From Ardenticatenaceae bacterium (GTDB lineage: Bacteria > Chloroflexota > Anaerolineae > Promineifilales > Promineifilaceae): a stretch of DNA of 64,000 bases. Location of the stretch: assembly GCA_020634375.1 (NCBI GenBank), contig JACKBX010000002.1, positions 372,001 to 436,000 on the forward strand. The letters run 5' to 3'. How positions within the stretch are numbered: the stretch's first letter is position 1; each line of letters begins with the position of its first letter. Under the pieces are notes generated by a model. That model saw only the letters and a list, made by a program, of their open reading frames with translations. It had not been told where the DNA came from and made no database searches. The position numbers and the translations under genes are program-made. This document shows, piece by piece, positions 51,987-60,208 of this stretch.

Positions 51987-52457
51987 ATGATCAACTCCTC
52001 ACCTTTAATCAACTTTCTCTGCGGCAGTTTTCTCGTTGTCTTCATTATCATCTTTCTAATGGGCGTGACCCAAGCGCGGGCAGGCATGGTACAGTGGATG
52101 GCCTTGCTACTTGCAAGCATCATAACATTTATCTGCTTAGGAGCCACTTACTATCATTTGCCCGCATTTGCAAAAATTCCCTGGTTGGGTTGGTTGTACA
52201 TTACAAACAGCACCCTCACCTTTTTTGTATATGGCTACGACAAAAGAGGCGGACAAACAGATACCTGGCGAATCCGAGAGCGAGCATTACACACGCTAGA
52301 ATTTTTAGGTGGATGGCCCGGTGCATTAATGGGATCACGCTACTTTCATCATAAAACCAATTGGCAGCACAAGCGAGGATTCCTTCTAATGCGCGTGTTC
52401 ATCATTGTACTTCATGGACTTTTATGGTTCGGATGGTACTTTGTAACCTATAAGTAG
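51987..52457 (+). CDS. DUF1294 membrane protein
   Basis: 156 residues. The C-terminal half has the DUF1294 pattern: TFFVYGYDKRGG, WRIRERALHTLEFLGGWPGALMGSRYFHHKTNWQHKRGF, flanked by membrane helices. Two further helices precede it, where other members carry a cold-shock domain. The ATG at 51987 lacks an evident ribosome binding site. Function unknown. Confidence 0.82.
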   Translation: MINSSPLINFLCGSFLVVFIIIFLMGVTQARAGMVQWMALLLASIITFICLGATYYHLPAFAKIPWLGWLYITNSTLTFFVYGYDKRGGQTDTWRIRERALHTLEFLGGWPGALMGSRYFHHKTNWQHKRGFLLMRVFIIVLHGLLWFGWYFVTYK

Positions 52458-52724
52458 CCTGCTACCCCTCCCCCACTTGTAATTTAGCCACACAATCAAA
52501 TTAGCAATACCCTTATCCTGTCGCGTTATAACAACCGTTCGTTCCTGCATTGCCACACAATCTGCCATATAGAAATCATCTATATACCTCAATCGAAAAG
52601 TGCAATATCCCACATGATAAATGACACTTATGCAAATGATTGCCTCTCCTTATAGTTAAGGCAGATCGTAATTAATGAAATACGCAAACAAGCATCTCAA
52701 TTAACAACAAGAGCGAAGAAGCAA

Positions 52725-53036
52725 ATGAATGCAGCATACAAAGCGTTGGCAGAAAAGCAAGCAGCTGTTTGTAGCGTGTTTGCCAATCCCACGCGCGTAT
52801 TAATTCTGTGGGCGCTCGCTGATGGGGAAAGACCCGTCAGCGACATTGCCATGGCTGTTGAAGCCTCCTTACAGAACACGTCCCAACATCTACGCCTGAT
52901 GAAAGAGAGAGGCATTCTGAAATCGCGTCGGGAAGCCCAAACCATTTATTATCACATTGTCGAAAACGAAAATACAGAAAGCTGCCAGCTCTTGCTTCAC
53001 GCATATCAACACATGAAAGATGCCCAATTTAGTTAA
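52725..53036 (+). CDS. ArsR family regulator with two Cys, candidate sulfur sensor
   Basis: 103 residues. The HTH is RVLILWALADGERPVSDIAMAVEASLQNTSQHLRLMKERGILKSRREAQTIYYHI. Only two Cys exist: Cys16 in the first helix (KQAAVCSVFANPTR) and Cys87 in the last (ESCQLLLHAY). Such a pair, one in each flanking helix, is how persulfide-responsive ArsR proteins of the SqrR/BigR group sense sulfane sulfur; metal sites of the ArsR ELCVC kind are absent. It opens a run of sulfur-related genes (TusA 30 bases downstream), so it is their likely repressor. Sensor role is inferred. Confidence 0.85.
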   Translation: MNAAYKALAEKQAAVCSVFANPTRVLILWALADGERPVSDIAMAVEASLQNTSQHLRLMKERGILKSRREAQTIYYHIVENENTESCQLLLHAYQHMKDAQFS

Positions 53037-53066
53037 TTGTATTTCAACCAAATACGGAGGTAAATC

Positions 53067-53330
53067 ATGTCTACAGTTACACTCGATCTATCTGAAGTTC
53101 AAGCAGCAAAAGTCGTAGATGCACGTGGCAGCGCCTGCCCTGGCCCCCTGTTGGAAGCCAAAAAAGGCATTGGCAGCATCAAAGTAGGTGAGGTCTTGGA
53201 AATCTGGTCGGGCGATGAACGTACCAAGCAAGACATTCCCCGCTGGAGCAAGAAAGTCGGCCATGAATTCCTGGGGCATCTCGTTGCCGAAGGTGGTTAC
53301 GACCGCATCTTCATCAAGCGGGCGCGGTAG
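53067..53330 (+). CDS. TusA family sulfur-carrier protein
   Basis: 87 residues. The active site CPGP has Cys24 within ARGSACPGPLLEAKKGI. TusA proteins carry a persulfide from cysteine desulfurases or rhodaneses to acceptors. The end GHEFLGHLVAEGGYDRIFIKRAR is of family type, and the insert DERTKQDIPRWSKKV is as in TusA-like proteins tied to energy metabolism rather than tRNA thiolation. CGGAGG lies 8 bases before the ATG. First enzyme gene of the Qmo-like block. Confidence 0.9.
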   Translation: MSTVTLDLSEVQAAKVVDARGSACPGPLLEAKKGIGSIKVGEVLEIWSGDERTKQDIPRWSKKVGHEFLGHLVAEGGYDRIFIKRAR

Positions 53331-53378
53331 AGTGAAGAGGTGAGAGGGTGATTTGCCACCCGCCACTTGCCACTTTTT
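53331..53378. repeat. Imperfect hairpin in the TusA-MvhD spacer
   Basis: AGTGAAGAGGTGAGAGGGTG and CACCCGCCACTTGCCACT are mutually complementary with gaps. It fills the spacer between the two genes. Confidence 0.5.
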
Positions 53379-53392
53379 ACGGAGCGAAGCTC

Positions 53393-53818
53393 ATGGAAAC
53401 GAAACCAAAAATCCTCATTCTGGCGACCTTGTCCGGTGGATATGCGGGGGCGGATTCGGTAGGGCAGTTGCACGCCAACTACCCATCTAACGCCTATATC
53501 TTGCCCGTCGTGTGCCCATCCATGTTTTCAGAATCGTTTTATTTGCGCGCTTTTGAGCGGGGAATAGACGGCATTTTGCTTATGTACAGCGGAACCGATT
53601 GCCCCTTCAAAGGCGGCGCGGAACGCACGGCGCAGATTGTCAATAAGACGTTTCCACTGATGAAGGAAAAAGGCATTGACCCGCGTCGGCTGCGCCTGGT
53701 CGCCATTTGTACCGTTTGCACCAAGCCATTCTTAAAAGAGGTCAATCAGATGAATGATTTGCTGCGCGGCATTGGCCCGGTGAAGATGGAAATGGCACAT
53801 GCGGTGATAGGAGATTAA
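53393..53818 (+). CDS. Stand-alone MvhD-like protein (hydrogenase iron-sulfur subunit family)
   Basis: 141 residues. It matches MvhD in SGGYAGADSVGQLHANYPSNAYILPVVCPSMF, then ESFYLRAFERGIDGILLMYSGTDCPFKGG, and has ICTVCTKPFLKEVNQM near the end. The N-terminal Cys pair that helps bind the [2Fe-2S] cluster in methanogen MvhD is missing: ATLSGG stands there. Remaining Cys are in VCPSM, DCPFKG and CTVCTK. In QmoB this domain is fused to the HdrA part; here it is a separate gene just before two HdrA genes. The ATG at 53393 has CGGAG 10 bases upstream. Confidence 0.8.
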   Translation: METKPKILILATLSGGYAGADSVGQLHANYPSNAYILPVVCPSMFSESFYLRAFERGIDGILLMYSGTDCPFKGGAERTAQIVNKTFPLMKEKGIDPRRLRLVAICTVCTKPFLKEVNQMNDLLRGIGPVKMEMAHAVIGD

Positions 53819-53823
53819 TAATC

Positions 53824-53873
53824 AATGATTAAAGATTAAAGCTCCGGTAATCGAGTGCCAATCTTTAATCATT
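53824..53873. repeat. 14-bp inverted repeat in the MvhD-HdrA spacer
   Basis: AATGATTAAAGATT (53824-53837) and AATCTTTAATCATT (53860-53873) are exact complements around a 22-base loop, with further partial copies of TTAATCATTAATCTTCAATC beyond. Confidence 0.7.
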
Positions 53874-53903
53874 AATCTTCAATCTTTTCCCAGAGAGAAT
53901 GTT

Positions 53904-55250
53904 ATGACCCAAGAAAACCTACACGTAGATACACTTGTGGTTGGCGGCGGCATTGCCGGGATGCAGTCGGCGTTGGATTTGGCCGACCAGGGGTTCCGGG
54001 TGGCGTTGGTGGAGAAGGAGGCCAGCATTGGCGGCAAGATGATTGCTTTAAGCAAGGTCTTCCCCACGCTGGACTGTTGCAGCTGCATCACCACGCCCAA
54101 GATGTCGGCCGTCGCTCATCACGAGAATATTGATCTGTTGACTTATTGTGAAATTGGGGCCATTCATGAAAATGGCGGCGGTTTTGTGGCCGATGTGACC
54201 AAGAAGCCGCGTTACGTGAATGAGGCAGATTGTACCGGTTGCCGCCAATGCGAATATGCTTGCCCCATTGATTTGCCCAATGCGTTTGATATGGATTTAG
54301 GGGCAATGCGGGCGATTCGGGTTCCATTTTCAACGGCCGTTCCCCAAAAAGCCGTCCTCGACATTGAAAACTGCATCCTGTGCGGCAAATGCGAACAAAC
54401 TTGCCCCGTCAACTGCATTGACTTTACCCAGCAGCCGGAGCAGTTCCAGATTGAGGCCGATGCCATCGTCTTGGCAACCGGCTTTGGCCTGACGCCTACC
54501 GATGCTAAAAAAGAGTACGGCGCGGGCCAACTGCTCAACGTGGTGGATGCGTTGACAGTGGAGCGACTGCTGGCTCCCACCGGCCCGTATGGTCATGTGT
54601 TACGGCCGTCCGACGGCAAAGAACCCGACTCCATCGCTTACGTCCAATGCGCCGGGTCCCGCGATACAACGCTGGGGGTGGAATACTGCTCGCGTGTTTG
54701 CTGCATGTACGCCATCAAGCAGGCGATGCTGCTTTCTGGAGCCTTACCCCTGGCCGACATCACCATCTACTACATGGACATCCGCACCTTTGGCAAGGGG
54801 TACGAGCAGTTTTACCAAAACGCGCGGGCGATGGGCATTGAATTTGTGAAGGGCAAAGTGGCCCGAATTACCGAAGACGATGACAAAAACCCGGTGGTGC
54901 GCGTGGAACTAATTGACGAGGGTTCCCAAATTGTTGAGCGTGCACACGACATGATTGTTCTCTCGGTAGGAATGGTTCCCGGCTACAATCCACAAGCCAT
55001 TTACGGCGTGCCGATTGACGCCAGCGATGGTTTCATAGAGATTCCATCGCCCAACATTGCCCCGACGGTGACCAATCATGAAGGTATTTTTGCCACGGGA
55101 ACGGCCGTTAGCCCCATGGACATCGTAGATAGCATTGTGATGGCCGGAGCCGCCGCCGCAGAAACGGCCGCTTACCTGCAATCGCGGAACGGACATTCCT
55201 ATAAACTCCCAATTTCTGGGAGTATGGAAATGGAGGTCGCCCATGTCTGA
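53904..55250 (+). CDS. HdrA-type flavoprotein, QmoA-like
   Basis: 448 residues. FAD-binding VVGGGIAGMQSALDLADQGF at the N-terminus, the Cys-rich TLDCCSCITTPKM of QmoA/HdrA proteins, then two ferredoxin motifs (CTGCRQCEYACPI near 111 and CILCGKCEQTCPV near 153). The C-terminal flavin part has YVQCAGSRD, YCSRVCCMYAIKQA and ATGTAVSPMDIVDSIVMAGAAAAETA. In sulfate reducers QmoA pairs with QmoB and passes electrons between AprAB and quinone; no aprAB is here. It overlaps the second HdrA gene by 8 bases. Confidence 0.85.
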   Translation: MTQENLHVDTLVVGGGIAGMQSALDLADQGFRVALVEKEASIGGKMIALSKVFPTLDCCSCITTPKMSAVAHHENIDLLTYCEIGAIHENGGGFVADVTKKPRYVNEADCTGCRQCEYACPIDLPNAFDMDLGAMRAIRVPFSTAVPQKAVLDIENCILCGKCEQTCPVNCIDFTQQPEQFQIEADAIVLATGFGLTPTDAKKEYGAGQLLNVVDALTVERLLAPTGPYGHVLRPSDGKEPDSIAYVQCAGSRDTTLGVEYCSRVCCMYAIKQAMLLSGALPLADITIYYMDIRTFGKGYEQFYQNARAMGIEFVKGKVARITEDDDKNPVVRVELIDEGSQIVERAHDMIVLSVGMVPGYNPQAIYGVPIDASDGFIEIPSPNIAPTVTNHEGIFATGTAVSPMDIVDSIVMAGAAAAETAAYLQSRNGHSYKLPISGSMEMEVAHV

Positions 55251-57261
55251 GAAAGAAGAACCCCGCGTGGGTGTTTACACCTGTCACTGCGGCGGCAACA
55301 TCAGCGATGTGGTGCGCTGCGAGCGGGTGATGACCGCGCTCAAAAAGCTGGACAACGTCGTTGTTTCCCGCACCGATATGTCTATGTGTTCCGACGCCGG
55401 GCAGGCAATGGTCGAAGCCGACATTGCCGAATATGGTCTGAACCGCATCGTCATTGGCGCTTGTTCGCCCTCCTTGCATGAGCAGACCTTCCGCGGCACG
55501 GTGGCTCGCGCCGGGTTGAATCCGTATTTGTACCATCACGTGGGCATCCGCGAGCAAAATAGCTGGGTACACAAAGATGATCGCGAAGGCGCAACGCAAA
55601 AGGCCATCCGGCTGATGGCGGCAGGCATTGCCAAAGCGCGACTGCTCGATCCGCTGGAGCCGATTCGACTGAGTGCGAAACGGCACGCCTTGATCATCGG
55701 CGGCGGCATTGCCGGACTGCGTGCGGCGTGGGACATTGCTCGACGCGGCATTCAAGTGACCCTTATCGAAAAATCACCGTTTTTGGGCGGGCATATGGCC
55801 CAATTAGAATCGGTGTTCCCTACCGGCGAGGCGGCGCGTGGCACTTTGCATGATTTGATTGACAAGGTGACGGGCCATCCCAACGTGACGATTCACACGC
55901 GGGCAGAACTGGTCGGCATGTCCGGCTACGTGGGCGATTATCAGGCCACCATCCGGCAGCAATCACGGGGAATCAAGGAAGGGTTTACCGGCATTGATAA
56001 ACTCATCGAAAACTGCCCGTTGGAAGTGCCAGATGAATTTAACTATGGCTTGACCAAGCGCAAAGCGATTTACACCGCTTATCCTGGCTGCTATCCGCCG
56101 ACACCGGCCGTTGACTGGGAAAACTGCAATAAATGCGGCGACTGTCTCAAATCGTTAAATGGCGAACGCGGGCTGATTTCGTTGGAAAACGAACCGCACG
56201 ATTTTGACTTGACGGTGGGGGCGGTGGTCGTGGCGACAGGGTTCCGGCTGTATGAACCGGCGCAAGGTGAGTATGGCTACGGCGAATTTCCAGAGGTGAT
56301 TACGCTGGCGCAGTTGATTCGGTTGTTGGCGCTGAATGGGGAGAAGGAGTTGGTGTGGAACGGCCGTACCGTGCACAACCTCGCCTTTATCCACTGCGTG
56401 GGCAGCCGCCAGATTGACGGCATCAACGAACCGCAGCCCGACGGGCAGGTTAACAACTACTGCTCGCGCGTTTGCTGCACAGCCACGCTGCACGCGGCCA
56501 ACGAACTGCGGGAGCGATTCCCGGCCATCAACCTGTACGACTTCTACGAAGACATCCGCACCTACGGCCGGGGGCACGAGGAATATTACACCGAAGCGTC
56601 AAAAAATATGGTGCGTTTCTTGCGCTTCCACGACGACGAACTGCCAAGGGTGACACCTGACCCCTATGCCAATGGAACCGGCGCGCTGCTGGTGACGGCG
56701 AAGGATTACCTGACCTGGGGGCAAGAAATTGACGCCCCGGTGGATTTGGTAGTGTTGGCAACAGGCGTCATGCCTAATCCGATTGACGACATCATTAAAT
56801 TGTTAAAGGTCTCGCCAGGAACGGATCGGTTTTTGTTGGAAGTGCATCCGAAGCTACGGCCGGTGGAAACGGCCGTGCCCGGTGTGGTGCTAGCCGGAAC
56901 GGCGCAAGGGCCGATGAACATCCAGGAAAGCTGCGCGGCCGCTTCAGCGGCGGCGGCGAAAGTGGCTGTTTTACTGGGGCAGGGTCGGGTGGAATTGGAG
57001 CCGTTTGTGGCTCACGTTGATCCGGATCGCTGCGATGGAACCGGCGAGTGCGTCACCGTCTGCGCCTATGAAGATGCCATCATTCTGGCAGGCGTGAACG
57101 GCGCGACCAAAGCCGTCGTTACACCGGCTAACTGCGCCGGCTGTGGCTCGTGCGTCAGCGCTTGCCCCAATCAGGCGATTGATTTGCAAGGCTGGTCGCT
57201 GTCCCAATACGAAGCCATGCTGGACGCCATCGCTAGTGATAGCTTGCCGGTGGTGGCGTAG
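55243..57261 (+). CDS. HdrA-type flavoprotein, QmoB-like, with C-terminal ferredoxin domain
   Basis: 672 residues. The N-terminal HdrA module GVYTCHCGGNISDVV with MCSDAGQAMVEADI, then FAD-binding ALIIGGGIAGLRAAWDIARRG (about 147-168), an inserted ferredoxin-like CNKCGDCLKSLNGERGLISL, and FIHCVGSRQ with YCSRVCCTATLHAANELRERF. The C-terminus carries two [4Fe-4S] motifs (CDGTGECVTVCAY near 601 and CAGCGSCVSACPNQ near 634). The MvhD domain of canonical QmoB is absent, but it is present as the separate gene at 53393. The ATG lies inside the end of the first HdrA gene. Confidence 0.87.
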   Translation: MSEKEEPRVGVYTCHCGGNISDVVRCERVMTALKKLDNVVVSRTDMSMCSDAGQAMVEADIAEYGLNRIVIGACSPSLHEQTFRGTVARAGLNPYLYHHVGIREQNSWVHKDDREGATQKAIRLMAAGIAKARLLDPLEPIRLSAKRHALIIGGGIAGLRAAWDIARRGIQVTLIEKSPFLGGHMAQLESVFPTGEAARGTLHDLIDKVTGHPNVTIHTRAELVGMSGYVGDYQATIRQQSRGIKEGFTGIDKLIENCPLEVPDEFNYGLTKRKAIYTAYPGCYPPTPAVDWENCNKCGDCLKSLNGERGLISLENEPHDFDLTVGAVVVATGFRLYEPAQGEYGYGEFPEVITLAQLIRLLALNGEKELVWNGRTVHNLAFIHCVGSRQIDGINEPQPDGQVNNYCSRVCCTATLHAANELRERFPAINLYDFYEDIRTYGRGHEEYYTEASKNMVRFLRFHDDELPRVTPDPYANGTGALLVTAKDYLTWGQEIDAPVDLVVLATGVMPNPIDDIIKLLKVSPGTDRFLLEVHPKLRPVETAVPGVVLAGTAQGPMNIQESCAAASAAAAKVAVLLGQGRVELEPFVAHVDPDRCDGTGECVTVCAYEDAIILAGVNGATKAVVTPANCAGCGSCVSACPNQAIDLQGWSLSQYEAMLDAIASDSLPVVA

Positions 57262-57273
57262 GGAAAGTTCGTA

Positions 57274-57315
57274 AAACGATTTGGTAAATCGTTTGAGCGA
57301 TTTGCCAAATCGCTC
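57274..57315. repeat. Two tandem 21-bp inverted repeats
   Basis: AAACGATTT-GGT-AAATCGTTT (57274-57294) is directly followed by GAGCGATTT-GCC-AAATCGCTC (57295-57315). Each has 9-bp perfect arms and a 3-base centre, and the two share the CGATTTG core. They end 6 bases before AGGAAA, the ribosome binding site of the winged-helix gene. Confidence 0.8.
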
Positions 57316-57328
57316 TACGGAGGAAATT

Positions 57329-57625
57329 ATGACCAAAGAAGATGCCAAGAAACGCGCTATTTTTCTTAAAAACTTGCGCGCCCAACATGAAGAAACGGTG
57401 GAACGCACCCAGACCTTGTTGAAGGAGCAAAAGGCGATCCGGCGGCAGATTTGCCAGCCGATGCGCGACGGCCCAAAAACGATACCGGAGTTGGCACAAA
57501 TCACCGGTCTGCCGGGTAACGAGATTTTGTGGCACATCACCGCAATGAAAAAGTACGACTTAATCGTTGAGGCAGGGATGTGTGCCGAATATTACTTGTA
57601 TCAACGTCCTGAGGGGGTGAAATGA
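57329..57625 (+). CDS. Small winged-helix protein in the Qmo-like operon
   Basis: 98 residues. A helical, charged N-terminus (KKRAIFLKNLRAQHEETVERTQTLLKEQKAIRRQI) is followed by a winged-helix-like part (GPKTIPELAQITGLPGNEILWHITAMKKYDLIVEAG). Cys at ICQP and MCAEYY. It could be a small regulator or a structural subunit of the complex. AGGAAA lies 2-3 bases before the ATG at 57329, with GGAGG slightly further up. It overlaps the next gene by 4 bases (ATGA), so it is bound into the operon. Confidence 0.75.
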   Translation: MTKEDAKKRAIFLKNLRAQHEETVERTQTLLKEQKAIRRQICQPMRDGPKTIPELAQITGLPGNEILWHITAMKKYDLIVEAGMCAEYYLYQRPEGVK

Positions 57626-58767
57626 TGGCGAATCGAATGGATCCCAACCTGCTGATTGACCTGAAACGCTATGGCGAGAAGGGAGCGGTCAACATTGAGG
57701 CTTGTTTTAATTGTGGCAACTGCACGGCCGTTTGCCCCCTCACCAGCGACGACCACCCCTTCCCGCGCAACACGATCCGGTTAATGCAGTTGGGCTTAAA
57801 AGATCAGATTTTGCAAAGTTCCGATCCCTGGCTGTGCTACTACTGCGGCGAATGTACGGAAACGTGTCCGCGCGGCGCAGAACCGGCGGAGGCGCAGATG
57901 GCGCTGCGCCGCTGGCTGACGGCCCAATATGATTGGACGGGGCTGGCGCGCAAATTCTACACCTCCGAGGTGTGGGAAATTGGCTCCATCATCTTGGTGG
58001 GTGTGTTGATTGCCCTGGCCTTCATCTTTTTCCATGGGCCGATTGTCACCGACCAGGTGGAACTGAATACGTTTGCGCCGGTTGACGTGATTCACATTGG
58101 CGACTGGATTATGGCGCTGCTGCTGCTGTTTTTCTTGTTGACCAATGCGCTGCGGATGCACAACTTTATTATGCGTCGAGGAACGAAGACAAAGATTCCG
58201 CTGGCGGCTTATGCGAGTGAGCTATGGAGTTTACCCTACCATTTTGCGACGCAGAAACGATGGGCGACTTGTGAGGAACGGCCGTCTTGGATATCCCACT
58301 TGCTCCTCGTCAGCGGCTACGTGCTGATGCTCGTCATCATCGTCTTCTTCTTGCCCTGGTTCCAGACGGACAACGTTTATCCGTTGTACCACCCACAGCG
58401 TTGGCTGGGCTACTACGCCACCATCGTACTGTTGTACGGGGCAGGGCGGGCCATCTGGGGGCGGCTGGAAAAGGCGCGGCAAATGCACCGCTTCTCCCAT
58501 GCCAGCGATTGGATGTTCCCGATTCTGTTGTTCACGGTGACGCTGACGGGCATTCTGGTACACATTTTCCGCTACGCAGGGCTGCCGATGGCGACATACG
58601 TGACCTACGTGGTTCACCTGGCGCTGTTGGTTCCCATGTTGGTGTTAGAAGTTCCTTTTGGCAAATGGTCGCATCTAGCGTATCGGCCGTTAGCCATCTA
58701 TTTTGAAGCTGTAAAAGTAAAAGCGCGTGAAATGGAACAGGCCGAATTAGCGCCGGCCACAGTTTAG
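57622..58767 (+). CDS. HdrC/cytochrome b fusion, QmoC-like
   Basis: 381 residues. The N-terminal iron-sulfur domain has CFNCGNCTAVCPL (about 31-43) and CYYCGECTETCPRG (about 72-85). Behind it are six or so membrane helices of NarI-type cytochrome b (from IGSIILVGVLIALAFIFFHGP), with candidate haem His in HNFIMRRG, YHFATQ, SHLLLV and RYAGLPMATYVTYVVHLALLV. This fused layout is that of QmoC, the quinone-interacting subunit, in contrast to the separate HdrC and HdrE. The start ATG overlaps the stop of the winged-helix gene. It anchors the two HdrA flavoproteins to the membrane. Confidence 0.87.
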   Translation: MMANRMDPNLLIDLKRYGEKGAVNIEACFNCGNCTAVCPLTSDDHPFPRNTIRLMQLGLKDQILQSSDPWLCYYCGECTETCPRGAEPAEAQMALRRWLTAQYDWTGLARKFYTSEVWEIGSIILVGVLIALAFIFFHGPIVTDQVELNTFAPVDVIHIGDWIMALLLLFFLLTNALRMHNFIMRRGTKTKIPLAAYASELWSLPYHFATQKRWATCEERPSWISHLLLVSGYVLMLVIIVFFLPWFQTDNVYPLYHPQRWLGYYATIVLLYGAGRAIWGRLEKARQMHRFSHASDWMFPILLFTVTLTGILVHIFRYAGLPMATYVTYVVHLALLVPMLVLEVPFGKWSHLAYRPLAIYFEAVKVKAREMEQAELAPATV

Positions 58768-58799
58768 AAACATTACCCATTGAATTTTGGAGGTCAATC

Positions 58800-59177
58800 A
58801 TGAGTGAGAATGGAAGTGGAAAAATGGTCGTTTTATGCAATCATGCTGATGCGCCGCATGTGATGCCCACCCTCATTATGGGAGCGTCTGGGGCCAGCAT
58901 TGGCGATGATGTCATCTTGTTCTTCTGCCCCGGCGGAGCCAACGCATTGGTCAAAGGCGAGTTGGAGAAAATCCGTGATATGCACCTGAAGGGGCTGCCC
59001 GATCCGGTACAGCTTTACGATGATGTGTTAGCCGAAGGTGGCCGAGTCATCTTGTGCGAATTGGCGCTGGAGAACAAGGGCATCGCCGTTGAAGATGTAC
59101 GCGAGGGCGTTGAAATCTTGAATGCGCCGTCATTCTTGTTGGATGCCCAGGGCGCAGGATTATCCTTCGTCTTCTAG
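58800..59177 (+). CDS. DsrE/DsrF-like sulfur-relay protein
   Basis: 125 residues of the DsrE superfamily: MVVLCNHADAPHVMPTLIMGASGASIGDDVILFFCPGGANAL, and later LYDDVLAEGGRVILCELALENKGIAVEDVREGVEIL. The Cys in FFCPGG and VILCEL are candidates for persulfide transfer. DsrE-like proteins receive sulfur from TusA in sulfur oxidisers, and here a TusA is in the same block. TTGGAGG lies 6 bases before the ATG. It is the last gene before the terminator. Confidence 0.87.
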   Translation: MSENGSGKMVVLCNHADAPHVMPTLIMGASGASIGDDVILFFCPGGANALVKGELEKIRDMHLKGLPDPVQLYDDVLAEGGRVILCELALENKGIAVEDVREGVEILNAPSFLLDAQGAGLSFVF

Positions 59178-59212
59178 CAACAACTTAGTCAGGATCAACA
59201 ACCAATGATAGG

Positions 59213-59251
59213 GTAGAGGCTCCTTCAATTTGGAGGAGCCTCTACTTTTTT
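59213..59251 (+). terminator. Terminator of the Qmo-like operon
   Basis: GTAGAGGCTCCT (59213-59224) and AGGAGCCTCTAC (59234-59245) form a perfect 12-bp stem followed by TTTTTT. It is shared in space with the end of the convergent LysR gene. Confidence 0.92.
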
Positions 59252-60180
59252 CAGGAAGTTCTAGCCAATCTCAATAAGTCACTGTTTGATGGATGGTGAA
59301 TAAAACTCCAGAACGCTTCCTGGGGGCGGTTCGGTGTATCAAGACTACGCCGCACCATATAAACCTTGCGCTGGAGTTTAAGCCCTGCCACAGGCACAGC
59401 CACGACCTGCTTTTGCGAAACAGCCCAGGTCGCAGCCAACGTCGAAACAAACGAGATAGCAAATCCAGCCTGAACTGTTTTCACAATAGCTTCAGCGTTA
59501 CCTAGCTCAAGAAAAATATTTAAGTCGTCCAAACCAATGTCATGTTTAGCCAATTCAGTCATCAGCACGCGACGGGTTCCAGACGTAGGCTCACGAAAGA
59601 TGATTTTCTCTTCAAGGAGGTCAACAGGTTCGACTGATTGGCGCATGGCCCAAGAATGCTCGGCAGGAACGATTAGCGTAATAAAATCATTGAAGAACTC
59701 CTGGCACTCTAATCCATTACCGCAAAGATCGTAACTGCTAATGACAGCCAGGTTGGCCTCACCCTCTAGCAACTGAGGTACGATGTGTTCGGGTGTACAT
59801 GCCATAATGCTCACCCGAATCCCCGGATACCGCTGGCAAAAGCGAGCAGCCAACTGCGGCAGGATATATTTGCCAGCGGTTGTGCTACAGGCTATTCGCA
59901 GATGACCGACTATTTTTTGCTGCAAAGAGTCCATTATTTCCTGTATATCATTAGCCTGCCGCAAGAGTTTATGTGCCCAGGGCAAGAGCAAACGACCAGC
60001 TTCAGTCAGGTTAGGGGTATAGCCTGAACGATCAAACAATTCTACGCCAAAATCTTGTTCCAGAGTTTTGATGTGATGGCTGACGGTAGGTTGTGTAAGG
60101 TGCAAGAGCCTGGCCGCTTCCGAAAAGCTCAGGTTGTCGGCTGCATAGATGAACGCCTGAAGTTTCATCAAGTCAATCAT
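59251..60180 (-). CDS. LysR family transcriptional regulator
   Basis: 309 residues. N-terminal HTH MKLQAFIYAADNLSFSEAARLLHLTQPTVSHHIKTLEQDFGVELFDR, then the periplasmic-binding-type effector domain (GHLRIACSTTAGKYILPQLAARFCQRYPGI). It is most like the CysB/CbbR-type group. It is convergent with the Qmo-like operon and is the last gene of the minus-strand run. It could control either set, and the effector is unknown. Starts at 60180 or 60168 are both possible; CTCTCC on the plus strand supports the first. Confidence 0.93.
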   Translation of the reverse strand: MIDLMKLQAFIYAADNLSFSEAARLLHLTQPTVSHHIKTLEQDFGVELFDRSGYTPNLTEAGRLLLPWAHKLLRQANDIQEIMDSLQQKIVGHLRIACSTTAGKYILPQLAARFCQRYPGIRVSIMACTPEHIVPQLLEGEANLAVISSYDLCGNGLECQEFFNDFITLIVPAEHSWAMRQSVEPVDLLEEKIIFREPTSGTRRVLMTELAKHDIGLDDLNIFLELGNAEAIVKTVQAGFAISFVSTLAATWAVSQKQVVAVPVAGLKLQRKVYMVRRSLDTPNRPQEAFWSFIHHPSNSDLLRLARTS

Positions 60181-60208
60181 AGATCGAGACTCTCCTTTAC
60201 CATTATTT

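Noticed and set aside
52725..59177. Methanogen-type heterodisulfide reductase
   Set aside because: No HdrB CCG-domain subunit is in the block, and the HdrC part is fused to cytochrome b as in QmoC.
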